Part shown: positions 56,586 through 64,000 of the stretch, in pieces
Numbering within the stretch: the first letter of the stretch is position 1
Layout: each line of letters begins with the position of its first letter
Translations under genes and position numbers: made by a program
The notes under the pieces: model-generated
Told to the model about the DNA's origin: nothing
Seen by the model: only the letters and a program-made list of their open reading frames with translations
Database searches by the model: none
Assembly (NCBI GenBank): GCA_049515135.1
Contig: JBEKUJ010000008.1
Location: 1 to 64,000 of the forward strand
Length of the DNA stretch: 64,000 bases
Reading direction: 5' to 3'
Source of the DNA: Fen-1364 sp049515135
GTDB lineage: Bacteria; Spirochaetota; Spirochaetia; SZUA-6; Fen-1364

Positions 56586-58362
56586 TGCACGCTCCGGAGG
56601 CAACCTGGAATGCGCCTTCCTTGCAGGTCTTCTCGCACATTGCGCAGCCACCGCAGAGAAGCTCGTTCACCCTGATCTCGTCGTTCACCCATTCGATTGC
56701 GGGGCAGCCCAGTTTCAGGCAGAGCTTGCATTTCCTGCACAGCTCCTGGTTGACCCTGCGCGGCTCGCCCGGGTTTTTCTTCATGGACAAGGGACACGGA
56801 GACCGGGCCACGATAAGCCATGACTCGTCAGACTCCACCGCCTTGCGGATGACTTCCACAGTAGGCTTGATGTCATACGGGTCAACGGTCGCTATGTTCC
56901 TGATCCCGCACGCGCGTCCAAAGGTCTCGATGCTTGCGCTGATGGTCTCCTCCCCCAGCAGCGTTCGGCCAGTGCCCGGGTGCTCCTGGTGACCGGTCAT
57001 GGCAGTTGTCCTGTTGTCCACAACGATGATTGTCGAGGCGCCCTTGTTGTATGCAATGTCGAGCAGTCCCGTTATGCCTGAGTGGAAGAAAGTGGAGTCG
57101 CCGACAATGCCGACAACTTTCCTTTTTTCTCCCGCTTTCTGCATTCCGTGGGCCATGGAGATTCCAGCGCCCATGCAGAGGATTGTGTCGATGCGCTTGA
57201 GAGGAGGAAATACGCCAAGGGAATAACAGCCAATGTCCCCGGTCACAACCACGTCAAACTTGCCCAGCGCATAGAAGATCCCGCGGTGCGGGCAGGCAGG
57301 ACAAAGGACAGGAGGCCTGGCGGGAAGGCCTTCTGAAGCGTCAGATCCAGGGACCGCTTGGGAAGCGGAAAAGCGCCCTCCGTCCCGTCCCAGCGGGCCT
57401 GCCAGACGGTCCGGGGAGAGCTCGCCTATGGCTGGAACAACTGCCTTGCCTTCGCATGCGATTCCCAGAGAGCGGACATGCTCTTCCAGGATCGGGTCCA
57501 GCTCTTCCACCACGAGGACTTTCTTCACTCCTGCTGCAAACTCGCGGATCAGGTCGTCAGGAAAGGGCCAGACCCAGCCGATCCTCAGAACCGACGCCTG
57601 CGGCGCGAGCTCACGCACGTACTGGTAGGCAATCCCCTCCGCGATGATCCCCAGCGAACGGTCTCCCCATTCGATTGCGTTTGCAGGGGAGGAACTGACC
57701 TCTGCCTTCATTGCGGCAAGGCGCTCCTCCACCTTCACTCTCATGGGCCTGCCGTACAGCGGGATGGGCACGAACCGCGTCGAGTCCTTGACAAACCCGC
57801 CGGGAGGCGAGCGCCGCGCCCTTTCTCCCAGCGTGACAACGCCGCTGGAATGGCTGACCCTGGTTGTGGACCTCAGGATGACGGGAGTGCTGTGCTTCTC
57901 CGATATCTCCATCCCGAGAAGGATGAAATCCCGCGCCTGCGTGGAGTCCGCCGGCTCCAGGATGGGCATTTTCCCCAGGCGCGCGTAGTGACGCGTGTCC
58001 TGCTCGTTCTGGGAGGAATGCATACCGGGGTCATCGGCAACGCAAACAACCAGTCCGCCGACAGTCCCGATGTACGACAAGGTCATCAGGGGATCCGCCG
58101 CGACGTTCAGCCCCACGTGCTTCATGGTCACGATCACGCGCGCACCAGAGAGGGACGCGCCGGCTGCCACCTCCAGCGCCACCTTCTCATTGGGAGACCA
58201 TTCGCAGTAGATGTCCTCTTTGTAGCGGCTTGCAAACTCGAGGATTTCCGTGGAAGGGGTTCCTGGATAACCGGTGGCTACCGTGACGCCGGCCTCCCAG
58301 GCCCCCCGGGCGATTGCCTCGTTTCCCGACAGGAGAGAACGGGCCTGTGATGCTTGGCTCAT
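56575..58362 (-). CDS. iorA: Indolepyruvate ferredoxin oxidoreductase, alpha subunit
   Basis: The large subunit, 595 residues, with TPP and Fe-S sites. The N-terminal pyrimidine-binding domain starts LLSGNEAIARGAWEAGVTVATGYPGTPSTEI; the TPP domain has VVTGDIGCYSLGVFPP, MGAGISMAHGMQKAG and VGDSTFFHSGITGLLDIAYN. Two 4Fe-4S motifs end the protein (CRKCKLCLKLGC and CGGCAMCEKTC). It yields reduced ferredoxin and acyl-CoA, a hallmark of anaerobic amino-acid catabolism. ATG 58362 has GGAG five nt before it. Confidence 0.95.
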   Translation of the reverse strand: MSQASQARSLLSGNEAIARGAWEAGVTVATGYPGTPSTEILEFASRYKEDIYCEWSPNEKVALEVAAGASLSGARVIVTMKHVGLNVAADPLMTLSYIGTVGGLVVCVADDPGMHSSQNEQDTRHYARLGKMPILEPADSTQARDFILLGMEISEKHSTPVILRSTTRVSHSSGVVTLGERARRSPPGGFVKDSTRFVPIPLYGRPMRVKVEERLAAMKAEVSSSPANAIEWGDRSLGIIAEGIAYQYVRELAPQASVLRIGWVWPFPDDLIREFAAGVKKVLVVEELDPILEEHVRSLGIACEGKAVVPAIGELSPDRLAGPLGRDGGRFSASQAVPGSDASEGLPARPPVLCPACPHRGIFYALGKFDVVVTGDIGCYSLGVFPPLKRIDTILCMGAGISMAHGMQKAGEKRKVVGIVGDSTFFHSGITGLLDIAYNKGASTIIVVDNRTTAMTGHQEHPGTGRTLLGEETISASIETFGRACGIRNIATVDPYDIKPTVEVIRKAVESDESWLIVARSPCPLSMKKNPGEPRRVNQELCRKCKLCLKLGCPAIEWVNDEIRVNELLCGGCAMCEKTCKEGAFQVASGACNES

Positions 58363-58449
58363 TGCGGCTCCCATTCTCCTACGAGTGCTGTGAGCTGTCA
58401 ATCTTGAGACTGTATCCGAAAGTTGTAAGATTATTCAGCCGGCTTCGGC

Positions 58450-58728
58450 TTACGCGCTGAACCAGTCCACATGCCCCGGCGCAAGCGCCGAGAGAGAGCC
58501 GAGGTGCGAATACAGGGGGAACTCGACCCTGACCCGATACTCCATGACGGACTGATCGTACTCCGTGCGTCCGCTGAGACAGTCTTCGACGAGCCCCCGC
58601 ATCTCCGCGATCTTGGCGGCGAGGGCGCGTAGAGTTCGTTCACGGGCAGCAGCAACGCCGGGGGTTTCGCCCTGAAGCCTTGCCAGGCTCTGGACGATCC
58701 GCCTCAGCTGCAGCTCGTCTCTTCTCAT
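58450..58728 (-). CDS. Small helical protein, function unknown
   Basis: A 92-residue protein starting at ATG 58728, which has GGAG seven nt upstream. The first 60 residues form a charged coiled-coil-like helix pair (MRRDELQLRRIVQSLARLQG; ERTLRALAAKIAEMRGLVED), and the end is beta-like (SVMEYRVRVEFPLYSHLG). The much longer open frame would run into the opposite barrel gene and is rejected. No family is recognised. Confidence 0.6.
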   Translation of the reverse strand: MRRDELQLRRIVQSLARLQGETPGVAAARERTLRALAAKIAEMRGLVEDCLSGRTEYDQSVMEYRVRVEFPLYSHLGSLSALAPGHVDWFSA

Positions 58729-58837
58729 GCGGACTCTCCAGTTCACTGGACGACTCCCTTTGGATCCCCTCGCTTTGAGTATCGGCTGGGCAAGGTCTTG
58801 TTTTGAACCAGGGGCCATGAACACGCCTTTCATAGAC

Positions 58838-58866
58838 TGGAGAAAATCAGAGACTGCGGGTATACT
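58838..58866 (+). promoter_or_regulatory. Promoter of the barrel gene at 58910
   Basis: TGGAGA (58838-58843), a 17-nt spacer and TATACT (58861-58866). The leader is about 37 nt and contains an AAGGGAG ribosome site. Confidence 0.45.
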
Positions 58867-58909
58867 TGTTCCCAACACCACTATCTTCTGAAATCGAAGG
58901 GAGCTGAGA

Positions 58910-59383
58910 ATGAAGAAGAGTCTCATCCTGGTTGTGGCCGGCCTTCTTGCCCTGTCAACGGCCGGCTTTGCGAAAGACATCGCCATCGGAGCAGAAGCTG
59001 CCTCGCGAAACTTCAACGATTGGGGCGGCAGATTCGTCTTCCACCTTCCCAAGGTGCCCCTGTATTTTGGGCTCGGCGTAATTCTGCAGCAGGGCAATAC
59101 TGCCGTTGACTTCACCATGGACTATTGGTTCCTGCATGGCCGCCTGGTACGGCCGCTGGACTACTACATCGGCATCGGCGGATACGCGGCCATTGCCACG
59201 TCAAGCCAGTTCTCATTCGCCCTCGGGGCGCGGCTTCCCATCGGACTGCAGATCTGGGCGCTCGGCAATGTCCTGGAGATCTTCCTCGAAATCGCGCCAG
59301 CCTGGATTCCCATCGACAGCTCCGGCATCGACGCGCTGAACTTCGAGGCGCAGCCGGCCCTTGGTTTCCGCATCTGGTTCTGA
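58910..59383 (+). CDS. Small outer-membrane beta-barrel protein
   Basis: A 157-residue protein with a cleavable signal peptide (KKSLILVVAGLLALSTAGFA). The mature part has regularly alternating strands with aromatic ends (VPLYFGLGVILQQGNTAVDFTMDYW; PLDYYIGIGGYAAIATSSQF; FALGARLPIGLQIW) and finishes ALGFRIWF, with the terminal Phe typical of BAM substrates. It resembles the small eight-strand barrels (DUF3996-like) of Borrelia and Treponema. Probably a surface-exposed porin-like or structural protein. Confidence 0.78.
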   Translation: MKKSLILVVAGLLALSTAGFAKDIAIGAEAASRNFNDWGGRFVFHLPKVPLYFGLGVILQQGNTAVDFTMDYWFLHGRLVRPLDYYIGIGGYAAIATSSQFSFALGARLPIGLQIWALGNVLEIFLEIAPAWIPIDSSGIDALNFEAQPALGFRIWF

Positions 59384-59416
59384 CGCCTCGGCACAGCCTC
59401 TGAGACCGCGACCACA

Positions 59417-60337
59417 GTGAAGGTCGGGATTCTCGAGTTCCAGGATAACCCCTTCATCCGCGGCGTGGTCCAGAGGCTGTCCGATCTGGACACGGAGTTC
59501 ATCCGTTTCGGCGAGCTCGTGCATCCTCGGTCATCTCCGTACCGGGTCGTCATCGACAGGGTGAGCTTCTGCGATCCATACCTGCGCACCATCCTCCGCT
59601 ACTGGTCGCGCGGCGGCGCATACGTCATCAACAATCCCTTCTTCACTCTCACCACGGACAAGTTTTCCGAGCTGCTGCTGTACGATTCACTCGGCATCCG
59701 CCATCCCCGGACCGTTGTCCTTCCCAGGATCAACAAGGCCGAAGACGTGCGGGAGATGGTGGCTCCGCCCGACTGGAAAAAAATCGAAGAGCACGTCGGG
59801 TTCCCCTGCATTCTCAAGCCCGTGGACGGCTACGGCTGGCAGGACGTGTTTCGCGTGGAGACCCCCGATGCCCTTCGAAGCCTCTATGAGTCTCTCTCGG
59901 ATTCCCGGGTGCTGGTCGTTCAAGAGCTCATCCACCACGTGGACTACGTGCGGGCGTTCTGCGTCGAGAGCGGGGATGTCTTCATTGTTCGATGGACGCC
60001 GCGGCCGTTCGACATGGCAGAATATTCCCTTCTGGGGACCGATGAATTGAAAGATGTCAGGGAAGAGCTGGAGAGAAAAACGGCGGCGCTCACGGACGCG
60101 CAGGGGCTGGATTTCAACACGGTGGAGTGGAGCATCACGGCGGACCACCGGGTTGTCGTCATCGACAGTTACAACGATGTCCCCGATGTCCGCCCGGAGA
60201 AGCTCCCCGCGCAATGCTTCGAGTGGGTGCTGGACAGGTTCTGCGCCTGCGTCCGCCGCAAGCTCGCTTCGGAAGAGACGAACCCCGTTATCGGCCCGCA
60301 GGCAGGCCCACCGTCCGGTCCAGGGCTGAAGCCATGA
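59417..60337 (+). CDS. RimK-like ATP-grasp protein
   Basis: A 306-residue protein starting at GTG. The ATP-grasp pattern is TTDKFSELLLYDSLGIRHPRTVVLP, then FPCILKPVDGYGWQDVFRV (Lys and Gly-rich loop) and VVQELIHHVDYVRAFCVESGDVFIV. The acidic Mg2+ site would be around FNTVEWSITADHRVVVIDSYNDVPD. Such ligases join a carboxylate to an amine through an acyl phosphate, for example glutathione synthase and RimK. No Shine-Dalgarno is present. It converges with a second ATP-grasp gene, the two overlapping by 50 nt. Substrate unknown. Confidence 0.83.
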   Translation: MKVGILEFQDNPFIRGVVQRLSDLDTEFIRFGELVHPRSSPYRVVIDRVSFCDPYLRTILRYWSRGGAYVINNPFFTLTTDKFSELLLYDSLGIRHPRTVVLPRINKAEDVREMVAPPDWKKIEEHVGFPCILKPVDGYGWQDVFRVETPDALRSLYESLSDSRVLVVQELIHHVDYVRAFCVESGDVFIVRWTPRPFDMAEYSLLGTDELKDVREELERKTAALTDAQGLDFNTVEWSITADHRVVVIDSYNDVPDVRPEKLPAQCFEWVLDRFCACVRRKLASEETNPVIGPQAGPPSGPGLKP

Positions 60338-61280
60338 TGCGGTGGATGAGCTCCTGGAAGCTCACGCCCACCATGGAACAGATGATGGGAAGGTCGGAGT
60401 GCTTGGGGTGCAGACCAGCAAGGGGGTTCACCTCCATGAAACTCACCCTTCCCTGACCGTCCATTCGAATGTCTATCCTGCCGGAGTCGCGGCAGCCCAG
60501 CGCCTTCCAGGCGCGCAGGGAAAGATCCGCGCACGCCCCGGCCTCTTCTCCGCGGGACAGCTCATAGAGGATCCGCTCCTCGCAGTCTTCCTTGTTCACG
60601 TAGGTGTACGCGTGGGGCTCCGCGCTCTCACGCATGATCACCTCCATCGTGCCAACGGCTTCCGCCTGGCTGCCGGTGCCTATGACCCCTGTCGTGAACT
60701 CCCTGCCCGGCAGGTACTCCTCCACAAGGACGGGCTGGCGGTACTCCGAAAGCAGCCCCCGACACACCTCGCGAAGCTCGCCAGCGCTTTGGATCCGTGA
60801 GCGGAATGTGATCCCTTTGCCGGTGCCCTCTGCGACCGGCTTGGCGAAAAGCGGATACGCAAGCGTCACCTGGTCCAGGTCCGCAACGGTCTGCACGATG
60901 GCGAAGTCCGGCGTGCGCACTCCCGCATCACGGACCACCCGTTTCGCAAGGCCCTTGTGCAAGGACACAGCCAGGACCGACGGATCCGAAAACGTATAGG
61001 GGATCCTGTGCTCGTCAAGGAGAGCCGGCACAAGAGCCTCCCTGCCCAGCCCGTGCATTCCCTCGCAAAAATTGAACACAAGGTCCCATTTCCTGCCAGA
61101 GGCGAGAGCCGCAATGAGACTGCGGAAGCTTCCGATCCTCTCTGTTGCAAATCCGTCCGCGCGCAGAGCCGCCTCCACCGAGTCAACAGTCTCCTCCCGG
61201 TCGAACTCGGCGGTTTCCAGCTCGGAATAGCCCATGGCGAGCCATTCGGAACGAAGGTCGTATGTGATTCCGATTGTCAT
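60288..61280 (-). CDS. D-alanine-D-alanine-ligase-like ATP-grasp protein
   Basis: A 330-residue protein of the Ddl-like group. It begins IGITYDLRSEWLAMGYSE; VFNFCEGMHGLGREALVPALLD and PYTFSDPSVLAVSLHKGLAKRVV correspond to Ddl elements; YPLFAKPVAEGTGKGITFRS and VEEYLPGREFTTGVIG form the ATP site; GRIDIRMDGQGRVSFMEVNPLAGLHPKHSDLP is the Mg2+ and acceptor region. A true Ddl lies usually in the mur cluster, so this is more likely a peptide or amino-acid ligase. Start ATG 61280. Partner of the opposite RimK-like gene by location. Confidence 0.83.
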   Translation of the reverse strand: MTIGITYDLRSEWLAMGYSELETAEFDREETVDSVEAALRADGFATERIGSFRSLIAALASGRKWDLVFNFCEGMHGLGREALVPALLDEHRIPYTFSDPSVLAVSLHKGLAKRVVRDAGVRTPDFAIVQTVADLDQVTLAYPLFAKPVAEGTGKGITFRSRIQSAGELREVCRGLLSEYRQPVLVEEYLPGREFTTGVIGTGSQAEAVGTMEVIMRESAEPHAYTYVNKEDCEERILYELSRGEEAGACADLSLRAWKALGCRDSGRIDIRMDGQGRVSFMEVNPLAGLHPKHSDLPIICSMVGVSFQELIHRIMASALDRTVGLPAGR

Positions 61281-61346
61281 ATCTGAACGTGCCTTCCTAC
61301 CATGCGGCGCAATGGGAGTCAAGCGCGCGGGGACCGTCGCGGCTGC

Positions 61347-61544
61347 TCAGGTTGAAGGGGCCACCTTTAGGGCTTTCGAATGGGATTCAACGTACTTCAT
61401 GAGAGCTTTGTCGTCGATGTACCCCAAGGAGATCGCCAGCTCTCCAAACATTCGCGCATCGCCGGATTTCTGAACGATGAGGATGTCTTCCACCTGCCAC
61501 TGCTTCATGGCGCCGATCTTCACGAGGAACTCGCCGATTTTCAT
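61347..61544 (-). CDS. Small GspE/MshE N-terminal-domain-like protein
   Basis: A 65-residue protein: KIGEFLVKIGAMKQWQVEDIL, then GDARMFGELAISLGYIDDKALMKYVES. The two LGEFLV..G.I...Q...L-like units are the MshEN / T2SSE N-terminal repeat, which in larger ATPases can bind c-di-GMP or scaffolds. Here the domain stands alone. It begins 1 nt after the stop of the Cys-containing gene (TGACATG), so they are coupled. Confidence 0.7.
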   Translation of the reverse strand: MKIGEFLVKIGAMKQWQVEDILIVQKSGDARMFGELAISLGYIDDKALMKYVESHSKALKVAPST

Positions 61545-61545
61545 G

Positions 61546-61746
61546 TCAGACCACCCTTCCTGCAGGCCAAAGCGTGATGGTGACGGCGCCCCCGGTGCGC
61601 CGCGTCTGGTGTATCTTGCACTGCTCGGGCCATTTCACGCAGTACAGCTCCCTGAGCCGGGCACTGCGGTCGTTCTTCTGGTCGATGTTGTAGAAATGGC
61701 ACGACTGCTTGTACCTGCAGGTGCCTTCCGCGCTCATCTGCTGCAT
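61546..61746 (-). CDS. Small four-cysteine protein, function unknown
   Basis: A 66-residue protein. Cysteines lie as C-x5-C (GTCRYKQSCHFYN) and C-x5-C (YCVKWPEQCKI) about 20 residues apart, which suits one zinc or Fe-S site. ATG 61746 is 11 nt after GGAGG; the longer frame from 61800 lacks a ribosome site. It is coupled to the MshEN-like gene. Similar short proteins with C..C and W-P-C-I are, as I recall, found in spirochaetes, but no function is known to me. Confidence 0.6.
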   Translation of the reverse strand: MQQMSAEGTCRYKQSCHFYNIDQKNDRSARLRELYCVKWPEQCKIHQTRRTGGAVTITLWPAGRVV

Positions 61747-62015
61747 GAGAAATGATCCTCCCTCACAGGTTATTCCGGATACCAGGGATGCAATCACCAT
61801 GCCATGGCAATTCGCAGGGAGACGACGGATTGATCCGATTCCCGAGTTGTTCGCTTTTTCAAACAGCCAAAGGAGTTATGCGATCATGAAACGCGCGCCA
61901 GAGGGAACGTTTGGAAAACCGGACCCATTCGCTGCTCCCGGCAGCACATGAATGGAACAGTCATGGAACACTGAATGGAACAACGAAGAGAACGACCCGC
62001 TGCTCTTGTTCGGGG

Positions 62016-62732
62016 TCACGGTGCCCCCCGGTCACGGCGTATCGACAGCCCTTGGAGCCAATGCTCGATCCGCTTTCGGAGAAAAAAGCCGACTGAGAAA
62101 AGGATTGCAGCCCCTGCGAAAACAGTCCCCGCGAGCATCCATTTCCGGTCTGCTGCGGAGCTTCCGATGAGAGAGCTGCCAATAATCCCGGGGAGCCGTG
62201 CTGCCATTGAGGCAAAGATGAAAAACCGAAAGCGCAAAGGCGACAGGCCTGAGACATAGCACAAGGCGTCCTTGGGGATCCCGGGGATCAGGAAAAGCAG
62301 AAACAAGGCTGCCTTTGACCCGGACGAGCCCAGCGGCTTTTTCAACTTTTCCACTTTCTCTGCGGTAAAGAGCGCGTTCACAAAGGGAACGCCGAAAAGA
62401 CGGGCAAGATAGAAATCGATCGGTGACCCGATCAGCACTCCGATGACTGAATACAGAGTGCCACGCCAAATCCCGAAGAGATACCCCCCCGCAATCTGGA
62501 CCGCTTCCCCGGGGATCACAAAGATTATCACGTGGAAGACCTGGACCCCAATGAAAACAATCGGCGCCAGGGGGCCGCTTGCACGGACCCATTCTTCGAG
62601 CTTCTTCACAGAAGAAAAGAGGACCCAGATATCATGGCGGAAGACGATCACAGGGACGATGATCAGCGCAATGAGGATGGGGAAACCGACGAGCGCAAGA
62701 GCTTTACGAATCGTCGATCCTTCCGTGCTCAT
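62016..62732 (-). CDS. TVP38/TMEM64 family membrane protein (VTT domain)
   Basis: A 238-residue integral membrane protein with about five to six helices. The VTT signature is present: FHVIIFVIPGEAVQIAGGYLFG, then GTLYSVIGVLIGSPIDFYLARLFG and LFLLFLIPGIPKDALCYVSGL, followed by the positively charged end RKRIEHWL. Relatives include DedA/YdjX proteins and lipid scramblases. ATG 62732 is 7 nt after TAAAGT with TTGTGC 17 nt further up, so the message may be leaderless. Confidence 0.87.
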   Translation of the reverse strand: MSTEGSTIRKALALVGFPILIALIIVPVIVFRHDIWVLFSSVKKLEEWVRASGPLAPIVFIGVQVFHVIIFVIPGEAVQIAGGYLFGIWRGTLYSVIGVLIGSPIDFYLARLFGVPFVNALFTAEKVEKLKKPLGSSGSKAALFLLFLIPGIPKDALCYVSGLSPLRFRFFIFASMAARLPGIIGSSLIGSSAADRKWMLAGTVFAGAAILFSVGFFLRKRIEHWLQGLSIRRDRGAP

Positions 62733-62739
62733 TGCGGGA

Positions 62740-62768
62740 ACTTTACTGTTTTGCCTTCGCGTGCACAA
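62740..62768 (-). promoter_or_regulatory. Promoter of the VTT-domain gene
   Basis: On the minus strand TTGTGC (62768-62763), a 17-nt spacer and TAAAGT (62745-62740), 7 nt before the ATG. The same -10 hexamer is used by the mtfA promoter. The -35 box is weak. Confidence 0.4.
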
Positions 62769-62963
62769 CAATCGCGGTGAAAGTCAAACAAGCGCGCTTG
62801 ACGTCGACAAACCCGGCCTCTTCCTGGGTAGCACAAAGGCTCTGCCCGGTCAACGACGCTCCCCGCCGCGTTCGTTCATCCAGCGACGTTCGATGGACTG
62901 CCGACTCGAACCTCCATACCTTTGGAGAGACACTGGATCCATATTCGCCACGAGGAGGGACTC

Positions 62964-64000
62964 ATGGCATCAGGAAAGAAGGTACGAGTAGCCGTTGTCG
63001 GGCTCGGGTTCGGAGCGGAGTTTGTGCCCCTGTATCAGAAGCACCCCGACGCCGAGTGTTACGCAATCTGCCAACGGGACAAGGCCAGGATGGACACGGT
63101 GGGCGACATGTTCAAGGTGGAGAGACGGTACACCCGCTTTGAGGATGTCCTGGCTGATGCGGAGGTCGACGCAATCCACATCGTCACGCCCATCGCGGCC
63201 CATGGGCCGATGACGATTGCCGCCCTGCACGCCGGCAAGCACGCCTGCAGCACCGTGCCTATGGCGACCACCGTCTCCGACTGTCTGAAGATTACGGAGG
63301 CGCGAAAGAAGGCAGGCAAGGTCTACATGATGATGGAGACAGCCGTCTATACCAGGGAGTTCCTCTACGTTAAGGAGATGGTGGACAAGGGAGAGCTGGG
63401 AAAGATCCAGTTCCTCCGCGGCTCCCACCAGCAGAACATGAGCCTGCCCGGCTGGCCGGACTACTGGTACGGGTTCCCCCCCATGCACTACGCCACGCAC
63501 GCGGTGAGCCCGCTCCTTGCCCTGAGCGGCGGGCTTGCGGAATCCGTGGTGTGCTTCGGCTCGGGCACTATCCGGGAGGAGTACGCCAAACGCTACGGCT
63601 CGCCGTTTGCCATCGAAACGGCGCTGGTCAAGTTGCGGGACTCGGATCTTGCCTGCGAGGTGACGCGGTCGCTCTTCGACACCATCCGCCAATACCGTGA
63701 AAGCTTCGACGTGTACGGAACAAAGTTATCCTTTGAATGGGAGCAGCTCGCCGGGGAGAAGCCTGTCCTGTATTCAGGGTTCGAGGATGCAAAGAGAGTG
63801 GAGGTTCCAGACTTCGGAAGCCGGCTTCCCAAGGAGATCGCACCGTATACCATCCGCGGAGTCTACGATGACCAGCACGCCCACACCTCCTTCATCCAGG
63901 GCGCGGGACATGGCGGGTCTCACCCCCATCTGGCCCACGAGTTCATCCGCGCCATCGTGGAAGGACGCGAATCGGCAGTGGATGCTCCGCGCGCCGCCAA
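62964..64000 (+). CDS. Gfo/Idh/MocA family oxidoreductase (5' part)
   Basis: The gene starts at ATG 62964 with GAGGAGGGA upstream and runs off the window after 345 codons. The Rossmann fold opens with VRVAVVGLGFGAEFVPLYQKHP; the next element is VDAIHIVTPIAAHGPMTIAALHAGKHACSTVPMATT, where STVPMA stands for the usual EKPMA, so the Lys that commonly binds the nicotinamide ribose is missing. The substrate domain has MMMETAVYTREFLYVKEMVD and GSHQQNMSLPGWPDYWYG. Such enzymes oxidise or reduce sugars and cyclitols with NAD(P). The window end prevents a closer call. Confidence 0.9.
   Translation, partial: MASGKKVRVAVVGLGFGAEFVPLYQKHPDAECYAICQRDKARMDTVGDMFKVERRYTRFEDVLADAEVDAIHIVTPIAAHGPMTIAALHAGKHACSTVPMATTVSDCLKITEARKKAGKVYMMMETAVYTREFLYVKEMVDKGELGKIQFLRGSHQQNMSLPGWPDYWYGFPPMHYATHAVSPLLALSGGLAESVVCFGSGTIREEYAKRYGSPFAIETALVKLRDSDLACEVTRSLFDTIRQYRESFDVYGTKLSFEWEQLAGEKPVLYSGFEDAKRVEVPDFGSRLPKEIAPYTIRGVYDDQHAHTSFIQGAGHGGSHPHLAHEFIRAIVEGRESAVDAPRAA

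Overview
The window is most likely chromosomal DNA from a GC-rich spirochaete (phylum Spirochaetota). The evidence is a flagellin 3' end of the spirochaetal FlaB type, FlhB-C-like and putative FliK-like genes inside the ribosomal-protein operon, a PUR-domain protein like Borrelia BpuR, a very short SMC, several lipoproteins with relaxed lipoboxes and a small outer-membrane barrel. Metabolic genes for indolepyruvate ferredoxin oxidoreductase (iorAB), alanine dehydrogenase and carbamoyl-phosphate synthase fit an anaerobic amino-acid-using heterotroph. The genus cannot be fixed from the sequence alone.

Layout. 0-5 kb: flagellin end, cca, rnc-acpP-rpmF, coaD and two envelope proteins. 5.2-12.5 kb: one long leftward operon, ffh-rpsP-khpA-rimM-trmD-rplS, continuing into flagellar-like, HD-GYP, yraN and small genes. 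12.5-17.4 kb: smc with a TPR lipoprotein and a membrane protein. 17.4-19.3 kb: rnhB, a PUR-domain gene, tRNA-Gly and mtfA. 19.4-23.4 kb: a four-gene operon (extended SDR, CPBP protease, MGDG-type glycosyltransferase, YbhN-type membrane protein) suggestive of glycolipid synthesis.

24.1-34.1 kb is the most striking region: an Sfp-type phosphopantetheinyl transferase, two free-standing ketosynthases, a FabG ketoreductase, a complete HMG-synthase beta-branching cassette (HMGS, ECH1/PksH-like, ECH2/PksI-like, AcpK-like ACP), an enoyl-reductase-type SDR, an alpha-oxoamine synthase and a FabZ-like dehydratase. No modular PKS, acyltransferase or thioesterase is present. I infer a dissociated (type II-like) pathway that makes a methyl-branched acyl chain on ACP and releases it by decarboxylative condensation with an amino acid, giving an aminoketone or sphingoid-like lipid. 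The product is unknown.

34.3-36.4 kb holds a ParB-like protein and an ankyrin lipoprotein. 36.5-43.0 kb is a lower-GC island downstream of tRNA-Val. Copies of the tRNA 3' half at 36470 and 38974, each extended into about 100 nt of further similarity, cut it into two tandem segments, and each segment carries a different YWKNG-repeat lipoprotein. No integrase is visible.

43.3-64 kb: asd, an error-prone-type dnaE with a perfect palindrome over its promoter, ald, a transglutaminase-like protein, gpsA, carAB, iorAB, small envelope proteins, two convergent ATP-grasp genes, a TVP38/VTT membrane protein and the start of a Gfo/Idh/MocA oxidoreductase.

Recognisable sigma70-type promoters (TTGACA-like, usually 17 nt, TATAAT-like) recur. 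In about seven cases the -10 box ends only 7-9 nt before the start codon and no Shine-Dalgarno is present, which points to frequent leaderless transcripts. Many longest-ORF starts were moved on this evidence.
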